64,000 nucleotides of DNA from Leclercia adecarboxylata (GTDB taxonomy: Bacteria > Pseudomonadota > Gammaproteobacteria > Enterobacterales > Enterobacteriaceae). The notes under the pieces are model-generated. The model was not told the DNA's origin. It saw only the letters and a list, made by a program, of their open reading frames with translations, and did not search any database. Positions 37,856 to 46,079 of the stretch are shown in pieces. Position numbers and translations under genes: made by a program. The first letter of the stretch is position 1; each line of letters begins with the position of its first letter. The DNA is taken from assembly GCF_006171285.1 (NCBI RefSeq), contig NZ_CP040889.1, positions 868,001 to 932,000 on the forward strand, given 5' to 3'.

Positions 37856-38831
37856 GGGTTTTATCCAGCTTCGGGCCATCCACTAACAGATGGAACGGCG
37901 CGGCATCGGTGCGCAACACCAGCCGGGTACTGGAGTTCACCACTCCGCTCAGGGCATCGAGCTGGCGTAACAGGCTGTAAAGCTCTGGCGAGCTGGCGTA
38001 AGCCTTGCCGTAAATGTCCGCCGCCTGCGCCTGAGACTGCGCTTCAATCCCGGCGGCCTGAACCTGGGCCTGGGCCTGCAGAATGCGCGCATCGCGCTCT
38101 GCCGCCGAGCGGATCTCTGCCGCGGCACGTTTGCCTTCGGCGGTGCGCTCGGTGGCGATGGTTTCACGCTCGGCGCGCATCCGGTCGACGGTGGCGCTCA
38201 GCGTAACCGCCGGGAGCGTCAGGCGTTCGGTGCCCACCTGCACCAGGCGAATACCGTAGCTTTCCAGCAGCGGCTGGCCGATCTGGTCCTGCAGATGGGA
38301 TTCAAACTGGCCGAGCTGCACCTGCTTACCGTCGGTATTCACCAGCTGCGACAGGGAAAAACCGCTGGCGGTGGTCTCCAGCGCCGATCCTAAATAAGCC
38401 CGGATCTGCCGGGCCGCCTCGTCGGGCTGATTCTGTACTGCCCGCAGGAAGCGCTGCACATGTTCCGGCGTGTTATCGACCTGCCAGATAGCGTAAGACT
38501 GGACGATAATGCGCAGCCCGTCGCGCGTGCCGACATCCTGCAGGCCGCTCGAAGTGGTGCGCATGCGTAAATCCACGGCTGTGGCCATTTCAAACGGCGC
38601 GGGCAGACGCCACGCCAGGCCCGGGTTGAGCAGCACGCGCACCGGGTTGCCAAAGCGGGTGATAATCAACGACTCCCCCGAGCGGACCTGGACCAGACTG
38701 GCCGCCGCAATAAGCAGCAGCACCAGCAAACCGGCTCCGGCAAGGCGCTTCCAGCCGCCCGTTGCAGGCGTATCAGCGTGATGGCTGTGGCTACAGCCGT
38801 GGCTGCAACCGTGATGATGTGAATGGCTCAA
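37848..38831 (-). CDS. SPFH/Band 7 protein, HflC-like, with His/Cys-rich N-terminal tail
   Basis: The 327-residue protein starts MSHSHHHGCSHGCSHSHH, with eight histidines and two cysteines in the first 18 residues. One membrane helix follows (about 32-50), then the SPFH domain (SGESLIITRFGNPVRVLLNPG) and a coiled coil (about 215-285). HflC-type proteins are N-in, so the tail should be cytoplasmic and able to bind metal. It overlaps the polytopic SPFH gene by ATGA and the HflK-like gene by 8 bases. Confidence 0.87.
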   Translation of the reverse strand: MSHSHHHGCSHGCSHSHHADTPATGGWKRLAGAGLLVLLLIAAASLVQVRSGESLIITRFGNPVRVLLNPGLAWRLPAPFEMATAVDLRMRTTSSGLQDVGTRDGLRIIVQSYAIWQVDNTPEHVQRFLRAVQNQPDEAARQIRAYLGSALETTASGFSLSQLVNTDGKQVQLGQFESHLQDQIGQPLLESYGIRLVQVGTERLTLPAVTLSATVDRMRAERETIATERTAEGKRAAAEIRSAAERDARILQAQAQVQAAGIEAQSQAQAADIYGKAYASSPELYSLLRQLDALSGVVNSSTRLVLRTDAAPFHLLVDGPKLDKTHE

Positions 38832-40717
38832 CGGGAAGGCTCCTGGGTCGGTTTTGCAGGCGCATCGCGGCGGGCTGCATCGTTCAATGTGGGAAAGTCG
38901 CGCAGGTCGATGGTCGGTGGCGTGCCCGCACCAATGCGGCTGTCGATAATCAGCAGCGGGCTGTGGCCGAGCGTCTGGCGCAGCTGGCTAAACCATAATT
39001 CGTCGATAAAAACCTGGCCGGATTGCGCGGCGGCCTGCTTTTGCGCCGCAAAGCGCACCGCCGTGGCCTGCGCCGTGCTGACGGCATCGGCGGCGTTCAT
39101 CTGCGCCTGATTCTGGCGGGTGGTCGCCTCGATTTGCGCGCTGGCCGCCAGGTCTGCGGCATGTCCGCGCTCGCGTGACACCAGCGCCTGAGCGGAAATT
39201 TGTGCCGCCTGCACGCCGTGAAACGCATCGGCGGCCCCGGCCGGCGGGTGAATGGCTTCGACCACGGTGGAGAGCAGCTCCACACCGCTGTGCAGGGCGT
39301 TGAGTTTTTGCTGCACCGCCCGGTTAATCTGGCTGGCCAGCAGGTTGCGCTGCTCGCCAAGGAGCTGTTCCAGCGTCATGGAGGAAAACTGATGCACCAG
39401 CACCTGGCTGGCGGTGCTGCGGATAAGCGCGGGCAGATCGTTGCTGCGATAGGTGGCGGCCAGCGCGGCGTCATCGCTTAAGCCGATGCGCCACATAAAC
39501 CGCACGTCGCTGTTGATGATCTGCAGGCTTTGCTGGTCATCACTCTGGCTGGCGATGATCTGGGCTTTATCAAAGCTGTGGATAGCATCCCAGAGCCGGT
39601 CCGCACTTTGCGGGGCGTTACCTTCGGCGCTGGTCAGCGGCTCGGCGGCGGTATCCGGCTCTTCTCCGGCGGCCAGCTCATGCACCTGACCGTTCTCGGT
39701 CAGCATCACCCGGCCAAAAGGCCACGGCAGCCCGTAATGCAGCCCGGCGGGTAACACGGCCACCGGCTTACCAAAGCGTTCGTAGATCCCGCGTTGGGTC
39801 GTGGCAACCTGCTGGAAGCCGGTCAGCAGCCAGCCGCAGATCGCCATTATCGTCATCACCGGAATAAACGCCCGCTTCAGCACCCTGAGCGCCCAGAACT
39901 GGCGCAGGTCGATGCCGAAACGCTGATGGATCTCGTGCTGTAAAAACAGCAGCGGGCGCGGGGGCCAGACAAGCTGTGCGGCAAGCTGGCTTTTAGCCAG
40001 ATAAAGGGGTTCAGCCCCTTCTGCTCTGGGAGGCATAAACAGCGAGAACATGCCGCGCAGCAAAAACTCCAGCGCCACCAGCAGCACCAGAACCGCGGGC
40101 AGATTAATCAGCAGCGCCGTGTTGAGCGTCGGGAAAACGAACGCCGGTAACGAGAGGCACTGCACCGCCATCACCAGGCGCAGCACCGGCGCGATAGCCT
40201 GTGCTTCCGGCCAGGCCTCGCGGGATGTGGCAGCCAGATGACGTTCGGCGACCAGGGTGATGAATATCGCTGCGGCAATCACCCCCACCGCAATCCAGCG
40301 CAGCCTGCCGTCATCCAGCGCGACGTAATGGCTGCCCCACCCTGCCAGCACGATAAACATCACAATGGCGGCCATCATGACGAGTACAGGTCCGTCGCTG
40401 GTTAGCAGGACACCGAGGCGCTGATAAAGCCATGACGGCGGGGGTGTGTCTTCCGGCGCGTTCTCAGGGTTCGGCGGATCGACGATATTCGCGCGCCACT
40501 GGCAAATTCGCTGGGTGTGATACCACGCGACGGCTAACAGCGTCAGCGCGGCGGCGTTGCTGCTCAACAGCGAAGGCCAGCGCGAAGATGGGGCAAAGAA
40601 TTGCACCATCAGCGCGGCGAGCAGCATGAGGAAAACGATTGTGCCGAGCCCAAAAACTACCCGGGCGGCAAGCCTGGCCTGCGAGGACGCTAATGAATAT
40701 CGAGCAGAGGAGTGCAT
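38828..40717 (-). CDS. Polytopic membrane protein with C-terminal SPFH domain
   Basis: First gene of the SPFH-ATPase operon, 629 residues. About seven hydrophobic helices occupy residues 1-310 (for example GTIVFLMLLAALMVQFF, AVLVLLVALEFLLRGMF and FIPVMTIMAICGWLL). An SPFH domain follows (VATTQRGIYERFGKPVAVLP), then an Ala/Gln-rich coiled coil (about 500-590). Such a membrane fusion differs from HflK, HflC or flotillin, which have one anchor. No substrate-binding motif is visible in the helices. Its stop overlaps the HflC-like start (ATGA at 38828-38831). Confidence 0.83.
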   Translation of the reverse strand: MHSSARYSLASSQARLAARVVFGLGTIVFLMLLAALMVQFFAPSSRWPSLLSSNAAALTLLAVAWYHTQRICQWRANIVDPPNPENAPEDTPPPSWLYQRLGVLLTSDGPVLVMMAAIVMFIVLAGWGSHYVALDDGRLRWIAVGVIAAAIFITLVAERHLAATSREAWPEAQAIAPVLRLVMAVQCLSLPAFVFPTLNTALLINLPAVLVLLVALEFLLRGMFSLFMPPRAEGAEPLYLAKSQLAAQLVWPPRPLLFLQHEIHQRFGIDLRQFWALRVLKRAFIPVMTIMAICGWLLTGFQQVATTQRGIYERFGKPVAVLPAGLHYGLPWPFGRVMLTENGQVHELAAGEEPDTAAEPLTSAEGNAPQSADRLWDAIHSFDKAQIIASQSDDQQSLQIINSDVRFMWRIGLSDDAALAATYRSNDLPALIRSTASQVLVHQFSSMTLEQLLGEQRNLLASQINRAVQQKLNALHSGVELLSTVVEAIHPPAGAADAFHGVQAAQISAQALVSRERGHAADLAASAQIEATTRQNQAQMNAADAVSTAQATAVRFAAQKQAAAQSGQVFIDELWFSQLRQTLGHSPLLIIDSRIGAGTPPTIDLRDFPTLNDAARRDAPAKPTQEPSR

Positions 40718-40833
40718 GAGGTTTTACTTTCAGACGCAAAAGGTGTGCGTCACCGTGGCTTATTGTTACCGTATAACGTATCACGACCATAAATAAGCAG
40801 TAAACGAAGCGCAAGTAACCATTTGTACAATGT

Positions 40834-40925
40834 GGAGGTAAATGCAAAACGGCAACACAGGTTGCCGTTTTTGGTGTTTGCTCCCTCTCCCCGTGGGAGA
40901 GGGCCGGGGTGAGGGCATCAGGCCG
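40834..40925 (+). repeat. Two-hairpin repeat element
   Basis: AAAACGGCAAC-ACAG-GTTGCCGTTTT (40846-40871) followed by CCCTCTCCC-CGT-GGGAGAGGG. The loop differs from the other copies (GTC, CTT, AAC, CA) while the stem is kept, which suggests selection on the structure. Confidence 0.7.
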
Positions 40926-41017
40926 CGCCGTGGCGACCGCGGTATCGCCGGGTGGCGGCTACGCCTTACCCGGCCTACAAAACCCTGACTTTGACCTTGT
41001 AGGCCCGGCAAGCGCAG

Positions 41018-41283
41018 CGCCGCCGGGCGTTGCCGCATCCGGCACGGAATAACCTCCAGTGCAGCATGTTCCCCTCACCCCAGCCCTCTCCCCAAAGAGG
41101 AGAGGGAGCCGACCGTGCCAATATTTACCCACGGGAGGGCATCAGGCCACACCGCTGAAGCGCCGCCGGGCGTTGCCGCATCCGGCACGGAATAACCTCC
41201 AGTGCAGCATGCTCCCCTCACCCCAGCCCTCTCCCCAAAGAGGAGAGGGAGCCGACCGTGCCAATATTTACCCCCGGGAGAGA
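41018..41283 (+). repeat. Direct repeat pair, 143-base spacing
   Basis: Two nearly identical segments of about 120 bases start CGCCGCCGGGCGTTGCCGCA at 41018 and 41161. Each holds a hairpin CCCTCTCCCC-AAAGA-GGAGAGGG and ends with CCGTGCCAATATTTACCC. The hairpin part recurs at 56398-56470, so it is a second mobile-like repeat family. Confidence 0.75.
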
Positions 41284-41300
41284 GCATCCCGCCTGGGATA

Positions 41301-41693
41301 TCACCGAAACATCAACGGCAAGGTTTCGCCAGGCTTCTGCGCTCGGGATGCCCCTGCCTTAAAGGATGGTTCGATAAAATCAGGGTGATGAACAATATGA
41401 TTCGTCGCCAGATTAAGCGCGCAGTTCATCTCATACAGCAGCCTTTCCTGTTCAGAGGCGCTGCTGCCCGCCAGGTTTTGCGTATACCCTTTCACCTGTA
41501 TCAAATTTTCCGTCATGCGCAGGTTCGCCAGCTTGCACTCCTCGGCGTGCTGACCGGCGGACTTCAGCTGTCCCCGGCTCTCTTCCAGCGCCGTTTCAAG
41601 CTTATCAACCTCATTGGTGAGTCGGGAAACCATCAGGAAGAGGATGGCGACGCCTGCAAGGACCGGAACGATTAACCACCATGACACAAACAT
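41301..41693 (-). CDS. Small membrane-anchored coiled-coil protein, unknown function
   Basis: Not recognised. The 130-residue product has one N-terminal membrane helix (WWLIVPVLAGVAILFLMVS) followed by a coiled coil (LTNEVDKLETALEESRGQL) and a mixed C-terminal part with CALNLATNHIVHHPDF. The layout resembles small division or envelope proteins and phage Rz-like spanins, but no lysis neighbours exist. ATG 41693 was chosen because AGGGTG lies six bases upstream; the GTG at 41702 overlaps that site. Confidence 0.6.
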   Translation of the reverse strand: MFVSWWLIVPVLAGVAILFLMVSRLTNEVDKLETALEESRGQLKSAGQHAEECKLANLRMTENLIQVKGYTQNLAGSSASEQERLLYEMNCALNLATNHIVHHPDFIEPSFKAGASRAQKPGETLPLMFR

Positions 41694-41789
41694 GTGAATC
41701 ACCCTGAAAGATAATTAGCGTAGTTACAGTCTTATTAGCAGGGTGATTTAGAGCAATAATAGGAATTCATTAGAAGCGCCCGCGCGCCT

Positions 41790-42734
41790 TTACTTCTTCA
41801 CCGCAGATTGCCAGTACAGCGGCGTGCCGAAAAATTCCACGTAGTAATCAATCACCGCCCGCACATTTAACGGCGGGTGCCGCGCATTGGGGTAGATCGC
41901 CGAGATGTTCTGCGGCTCGGTATTGATAGCGGCCTCGTGGCCCGGCAACAGTTTCACCAGCTCCCCGCTCCTGAACCGGTCGCCGATAAGCCAGTCCGGG
42001 AACAGCACCATCCCCATCCCGCCCAGCGCCGAGGTCAGCAGGGTTTCCGCGTTATTCGATGACAACAGCGGCGACACGGGATAGTGAACCCACTCCCCGC
42101 CGGGCTCGCGCAGCAGCCAGCGGTTTGGACCGGACGAACCGCGATAGACAAGGCATTTGTGACGGGTAATGTCATCCGGCACCTCAGGCGCACCGTATTT
42201 GCGCAGGTACGCAGGCGCGGCGGCGAGGTGATAAAACTGCGGCCCGAACACCCGGGCGTGAAAAGAGGAGTCGGTCAGCATGCCGATGCGAAAGATCAGG
42301 TCGGCGGCATCCCGATGGGGATCGATATAGTCATCCGTCAGCGTCAGCTCAATGCTGAGCCGGGGATAGCGCTCCGCCAGGCCCGCCAGCCCGGGGGCGA
42401 TATGCCGCTGGCCGAAAAATACCGGGGCGTTGATGCGCAGCAAACCGGACGGCTCCTGCTTGCGCTCATCCAGCTCCCGCCGCGCGTCGTCAAGATTGCC
42501 GAGCATCAGGCGGGCATAGCGGATAAAGAGATGGCCGTTTTCGGTGGGAATGATCGCCCGCGTGTTGCGGTAGAAAAGCTGTTGGCCGAGCGCGTCCTCA
42601 AGCTGATGGATAACCCGCGAAACCTGCGACGCGGCCATCCCCTCCCGGCGCGCCACCACTGAAAAGTTCAGGGATTCATAGACCTCTTTAAAGATAAGCA
42701 GCCAGCGGATGCTGATGTTGGCGGTGTCTGGCAT
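41790..42734 (-). CDS. LysR family transcriptional regulator
   Basis: DNA-binding regulator of 314 residues. The N-terminal winged helix-turn-helix (SLNFSVVARREGMAASQVSRVIHQLEDALGQQLFYRNTR) is followed by a ligand-binding domain with the start LLRINAPVFFGQRHIAPGL typical of the CrgA/DsdC-like branch. It diverges from the two-gene DUF606 transporter at 42833, with a 98-base shared promoter region, so that pair is the likely target. Inducer unknown. Confidence 0.92.
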   Translation of the reverse strand: MPDTANISIRWLLIFKEVYESLNFSVVARREGMAASQVSRVIHQLEDALGQQLFYRNTRAIIPTENGHLFIRYARLMLGNLDDARRELDERKQEPSGLLRINAPVFFGQRHIAPGLAGLAERYPRLSIELTLTDDYIDPHRDAADLIFRIGMLTDSSFHARVFGPQFYHLAAAPAYLRKYGAPEVPDDITRHKCLVYRGSSGPNRWLLREPGGEWVHYPVSPLLSSNNAETLLTSALGGMGMVLFPDWLIGDRFRSGELVKLLPGHEAAINTEPQNISAIYPNARHPPLNVRAVIDYYVEFFGTPLYWQSAVKK

Positions 42735-42746
42735 TGATGCATTTCC

Positions 42747-42765
42747 TGCACAAGTGTTTAGTGCA
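42747..42765. promoter_or_regulatory. Inverted repeat in LysR/transporter promoter
   Basis: TGCAC-N9-GTGCA, overlapped on its left by TGCATTTCCTGCA, which fits the T-N11-A rule for LysR sites. It lies 13 bases before the LysR start and 68 before the transporter start, as expected for a site serving both directions. Confidence 0.45.
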
Positions 42766-42832
42766 TTATGGCATTTTTCTCACGGATGTTCAGGGGTACG
42801 CTTCCCGGCCTGAATACAAGAGAAGAGTCACT

Positions 42833-43267
42833 ATGCGACATCTATTGATTTTACTGGTTATTGCCGGCGGGATGGGCCTGTCCGTCGAGGCGGGCTTACT
42901 GGGGCCATTGGGAGGTGAAGTGGGCGATCTGTGGGCAACGTTCAGCATTTTCGGCGTCGGTGCCGCCCTAACGTTTCTGCTGATGCTGTTTTTCAGCCCC
43001 CGCAACAGCCCATCGTTTTTCGCACAGCCTGCATGGCAGCTGCTGGGCGGCGTCCTCGGGCCAATCTACGTGGTTATTCTCACCGTGGCGACGCCTGCGA
43101 TCGGGATCGCCATGACCATGATTGGCATCCTGGCAGGCCAGGTGTTTAAAAGCCTGATCATCGACCACTATGGCCTGCTGGGCACGCCACACCGAAAAAT
43201 TGACACCAGACGCATCATCGCGCTGATATTTATTATTGCTGCGCTGGTTCTGGTTGCACAGGGGTAA
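42833..43267 (+). CDS. DMT/DUF606 (YdcZ-type) small membrane protein, subunit 1
   Basis: A 144-residue membrane protein with four to five helices and no long loops, of the DUF606 branch of the drug/metabolite transporter superfamily. It starts MRHLLILLVIAGGMGLSVEAG. ATG 42833 follows AGAAGAG; the longer frame from 42734 would overlap the divergent regulator start and has no site. The next gene encodes a similar protein 4 bases downstream, so the two may pair in the membrane. Substrate unknown. Confidence 0.85.
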   Translation: MRHLLILLVIAGGMGLSVEAGLLGPLGGEVGDLWATFSIFGVGAALTFLLMLFFSPRNSPSFFAQPAWQLLGGVLGPIYVVILTVATPAIGIAMTMIGILAGQVFKSLIIDHYGLLGTPHRKIDTRRIIALIFIIAALVLVAQG

Positions 43268-43271
43268 CACT

Positions 43272-43760
43272 ATGACATTTATCATGATTATTCTGGCGGT
43301 GATTGGCGGCGCCACGCTGAGCGTTCAGGCCGCCATCAACGGACAGCTGGGCAGCAAAGTGGGCGTGTTCAAAAGCGCATTCCTGACCTTTTCCGTCGGC
43401 GCGCTTATCACCGCCCTGCTGATCGTCTTCTTTGAAACCCCGCATGCCGTCACGCTGATGGACGTGCCGAAATGGCAGTTGCTTGGCGCCCTGCTCGGCG
43501 TGCCCTATATCGTGATTATGGTGCTGGCCGTGCAGCGGATCGGGACCGCCGTCGCCACGGTGGCGGTGATCTTCGGCCAACTGACCATGAGCATGCTGAT
43601 CGACAATTTTGGCTGGCTGGGCAATGCGGCTATCCCCTTCTCGATGAGCCGCCTGGGGGCCGTGGTCTGTCTGGGACTTGCGCTGTGGTTTATCTACTCC
43701 AGCAGCAAAGTGCCAAAAACTGAAGAAAAGGTATCTGTCAAAGAGGATGCTTGTTCATAA
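43272..43760 (+). CDS. DMT/DUF606 (YdcZ-type) small membrane protein, subunit 2
   Basis: Paralogue of the preceding gene, 162 residues and five predicted helices (TFIMIILAVIGGATLSVQAA, WQLLGALLGVPYIVIMVLAV, LGAVVCLGLALWFIYSSS). It has a charged tail VPKTEEKVSVKED. AGGGGT lies 8 bases before ATG 43272. Two-gene DUF606 sets are common in enterics and probably form heterodimers (inference). Confidence 0.85.
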   Translation: MTFIMIILAVIGGATLSVQAAINGQLGSKVGVFKSAFLTFSVGALITALLIVFFETPHAVTLMDVPKWQLLGALLGVPYIVIMVLAVQRIGTAVATVAVIFGQLTMSMLIDNFGWLGNAAIPFSMSRLGAVVCLGLALWFIYSSSKVPKTEEKVSVKEDACS

Positions 43761-43805
43761 TAGCCAACGTGAATCCCGCGAAATGGCTAAAAAGGTGTTG
43801 ATGTG

Positions 43806-44180
43806 ATGGAAGAATCCACATTAGAAGATGAGTTTAACCGCCGTGTTAAGCAGCTTAGCGAGCGCGCGAAAGCAGCCGGTACCAACGTCAGCGAACTGTG
43901 CCGCATAGCTGGCGTCAGCCGCACTACGCCCGAGCGGTGGAATAAACGGGTTCCGAAGTCCATCACCATTTTTGATTCGGTTTTCCAGGCTCTGCTGGAT
44001 CTCGAAAGAGCCAAAGGAGAGGAGGAAGAGGCGTTTAAAAATCTCCCGCTTCGCGAGCAGGAACGCCTTAAAGCCCAACGAAAAGAGCTCGAACGGGAAA
44101 AAGAAAAAGAGCACCGTTTAAAGCGCAATGAGGCGCGCAGGGAAAGCCGCGCGCGACTGAAAAACGCGCAGCAAGACTAA
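43806..44180 (+). CDS. Small HTH DNA-binding protein with charged C-terminal tail
   Basis: Unassigned 125-residue regulator. Residues about 15-50 fit a helix-turn-helix (SELCRIAGVSRTTPERWNKR). The rest is a highly charged helix (EREKEKEHRLKRNEARRES) that may form a coiled coil. Similar genes occur in prophages. A GTG directly precedes the chosen ATG. It lies 45 bases after the transporter pair, at the start of a lower-GC segment that runs to 48167. Confidence 0.65.
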   Translation: MEESTLEDEFNRRVKQLSERAKAAGTNVSELCRIAGVSRTTPERWNKRVPKSITIFDSVFQALLDLERAKGEEEEAFKNLPLREQERLKAQRKELEREKEKEHRLKRNEARRESRARLKNAQQD

Positions 44181-44359
44181 GGGCGACGCAGGCTTATCTT
44201 GTGGATAGCCCAGCAAGTACGCAGGTTGCGGCCACGCTATAAAGTTACTTGTAATATTTGCTACTGATGAGAGCCCTCATTTATCATCTGACTTTATATT
44301 CAGATGCCGCAATATTGCCGGCACATAGCTGCGACTTATTATCAGAAGTGGATTAATAA

Positions 44360-44725
44360 ATGAACAGACTCGCTCTCATTGCGTGCAGGCGCATACTTTT
44401 CCTTGAGGTTGAGGAGGCGGCGACCCACATTGCCGAAGTCTCTCAGCGCACCTGGCGTTACTATGAGTCTGGTCGCACCCAAATTCCTGGCCATCTTGCT
44501 GAGAAAATGGAAAAACTTCTCCAGTATCATACTGTTATGAAAGATCGCATGTCGAAAGAAGCGGACGAATATCGTCAGAAAGGGGAAGGCAGACAGGCCG
44601 TTCCGTATTATCTGACCTTCGAGGACTATCAAAAAGAGACGGGTCTCGATGATGTGATCGCTTTTCGTCTCGATCAGTCGGTTAAGGCTGCGCTCTACCT
44701 GGAAGATAAAGTCGTCTTCTATTAA
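44360..44725 (+). CDS. DUF1870 (YdiL/Aca2-like) HTH regulator
   Basis: A 121-residue protein with an N-terminal helix-turn-helix (VEEAATHIAEVSQRTWRYYESG) and a C-terminal part LTFEDYQKETGLDDVIAFRL resembling E. coli YdiL. The family includes Aca2, the autorepressor of some anti-CRISPR operons, and Salmonella or E. coli YdiL of unknown role. No anti-CRISPR candidate is recognised beside it. The start has only a weak ribosome site. Confidence 0.65.
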   Translation: MNRLALIACRRILFLEVEEAATHIAEVSQRTWRYYESGRTQIPGHLAEKMEKLLQYHTVMKDRMSKEADEYRQKGEGRQAVPYYLTFEDYQKETGLDDVIAFRLDQSVKAALYLEDKVVFY

Positions 44726-45272
44726 ACGTTAACCAGCCGCACTACTGCGCGCATGACTCCTTCGCTGTAACTCTCTTTATCGCTCTCTGCCTGCTCTCAC
44801 CACACTTCTGATTTCCGTTCTCCGCACGGGCCCTGCTCCTGGCTTGCCATCCTGGCAAACCGCTGTGCCAACGTGGCACAACCTTTCACATCTTAATTGT
44901 ATATATTTGTAATCGTCACACTTTAATTAATCATAAAAGATAAATATAAAGTTCCTAAAATGGAACTTTAACAATAGATGTTAAATAAAGAAATGTTTCT
45001 ATAACAGATATGTTATTGCCAGCACCCTGCCGAAAATCACGCAAACTCTTTTTAATCATTTCATTCGAAGATTCTCTACAGCCAGCAATGACAAGGCCTT
45101 AAGATTAAGCCATACAAATAAAATGTTTTGAGAAATTATTAAGTTAGTTGAAAGGCTATTTTCAAAAGTAAAAAATCATTAAAAAGGATATTGCCGCCCT
45201 ACAAAATTACGAGCAGTCTCCGTTCCGCTTATGGAACACCCAGTCAGCCTCCTGCAAAACGGAGCATGACAA
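44726..45272. other. AT-rich intergenic region with paired operator, no gene seen
   Basis: The 547 bases between two small regulators are AT-rich from about 44890 onward. They contain the palindrome pair at 44844-44880 and presumably the promoter of the RHH gene and the downstream adhesin. No ORF with a convincing start was seen. Confidence 0.55.
44844..44880. promoter_or_regulatory. Pair of TGCCA-N3-TGGCA palindromes 21 bp apart
   Basis: TTGCCA-TCC-TGGCAA (44844-44858) and TGTGCCA-ACG-TGGCACA (44864-44880) share the core TGCCA-N3-TGGCA. Their centres are 21 bp apart, two helical turns, so two dimers would sit on the same face. This is typical of a cooperative operator. The binding protein is unknown; the HTH proteins next to it are candidates. 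Confidence 0.55.
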
Positions 45273-45467
45273 ATGGCCGCAACACGTGGCGTTCGGGCGG
45301 GAGTATCGGCAAATGCGAACAGTGAATGGGTCGTGTTTACCGCGAAATTGCCCCAGGCATTAAAGAAGAAATTAAAGATTGCAGCCGCTGAATGCGGCCA
45401 GAAGCAGCAAGAGATTGTTGCTCAGGCTGTTGAGATGTGGATGGCGGCGAACGGCTTCAATAAGTAA
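45273..45467 (+). CDS. Small ribbon-helix-helix-like DNA-binding protein
   Basis: A 64-residue basic protein. WVVFTAKLPQALKKKLKIAAAECGQKQQEIVAQAVEMW-type sequence (residues about 19-56) fits a beta strand plus two helices of the Arc/CopG/ParG family. GGAGC lies 8 bases before ATG 45273. It is encoded 70 bases before the YadA-like adhesin, and a set of ACCGACA repeats begins exactly at its stop codon. RHH proteins often bind such short direct repeats, so it may control itself and the adhesin (inference). Confidence 0.65.
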   Translation: MAATRGVRAGVSANANSEWVVFTAKLPQALKKKLKIAAAECGQKQQEIVAQAVEMWMAANGFNK

Positions 45468-45518
45468 CCGACAGATTAGTAGTAACCGACAAAACAGTAG
45501 TAACCGACAAAACCGACA
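45467..45518 (+). promoter_or_regulatory. Four ACCGACA direct repeats before YadA-like gene
   Basis: ACCGACA occurs at 45467, 45485, 45503 and 45512, at spacings of 18, 18 and 9 bases, all multiples of nine. Three copies are in the wider context AGTAACCGACA. A further copy in the form TAGTAACCGACAAGAAAC lies beyond the gene at 48358-48375. Possible binding sites for the RHH protein encoded just upstream. Confidence 0.5.
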
Positions 45519-46079
45519 AGAAACGAAGATATCAAACATGAAAAAAACAGTATTAGCAGTGCTCGTTGCCACCGCGACAGCCTCTGGTGCAGCCCAGGCA
45601 TCTAACGTTGATGTGGACAATGTCATCAATACGGTTGGTGCAGGCACTAGCAACATCTCTGCTCCAGTCACGCCGACGCAGGCAGAACTTAAAGCCCGCT
45701 TTGCAGAGTTGAAGCACCAGCAATTCGAAGGTAAATCCCGCGAAGCGCAGAACCGTATGCGTGTTGAGGCCCAGGGCCAGCACGTTGATTACAACGCGGT
45801 GGTCGTGGCGGCTCACGATGCTCAGGCTCAGATTGTGAAAAGCAATATTGAAGCAGCCCGCATCAAGGCTGCTGATACTGCGAAAGGTGAAGCCCTCACT
45901 CAGGACAATATCGACCGCACTGCGTCTCAGAATGGCGCACTGGCTAACGCCCGTGAAGCGTCTCGCATTCAGCCCCAGATTGATGCGAAAGAGCGTGTTG
46001 TTGGTCTGGCTAAAAAAATAGACAACGTGAACCGTAACCACGATCAACTCGTTGCCTTAATGCAGGCGCAGGAAGTTTC

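Larger units (their letters stand above)
40718..41300. other. Repeat-rich intergenic region, no gene seen
   Basis: The 583 bases separate the SPFH operon from the next minus-strand gene. They hold the SPFH promoter region (about 40718-40830), one two-hairpin repeat (40834-40925), REP units (about 40940-41040) and a direct repeat (41018-41283). No coding potential was seen. Confidence 0.65.

Noticed and set aside
36809..38831. Canonical hflK-hflC genes
   Set aside because: The hfq-hflX-hflK-hflC neighbourhood is absent, the HflC-like protein has a His-rich tail, and the operon includes a metal ATPase and a third SPFH protein.
45463..45524. CRISPR-like spacing of short repeats
   Set aside because: Only four 7-base units with 2- to 11-base spacers that are themselves alike; no cas genes. 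A protein-binding array fits better.
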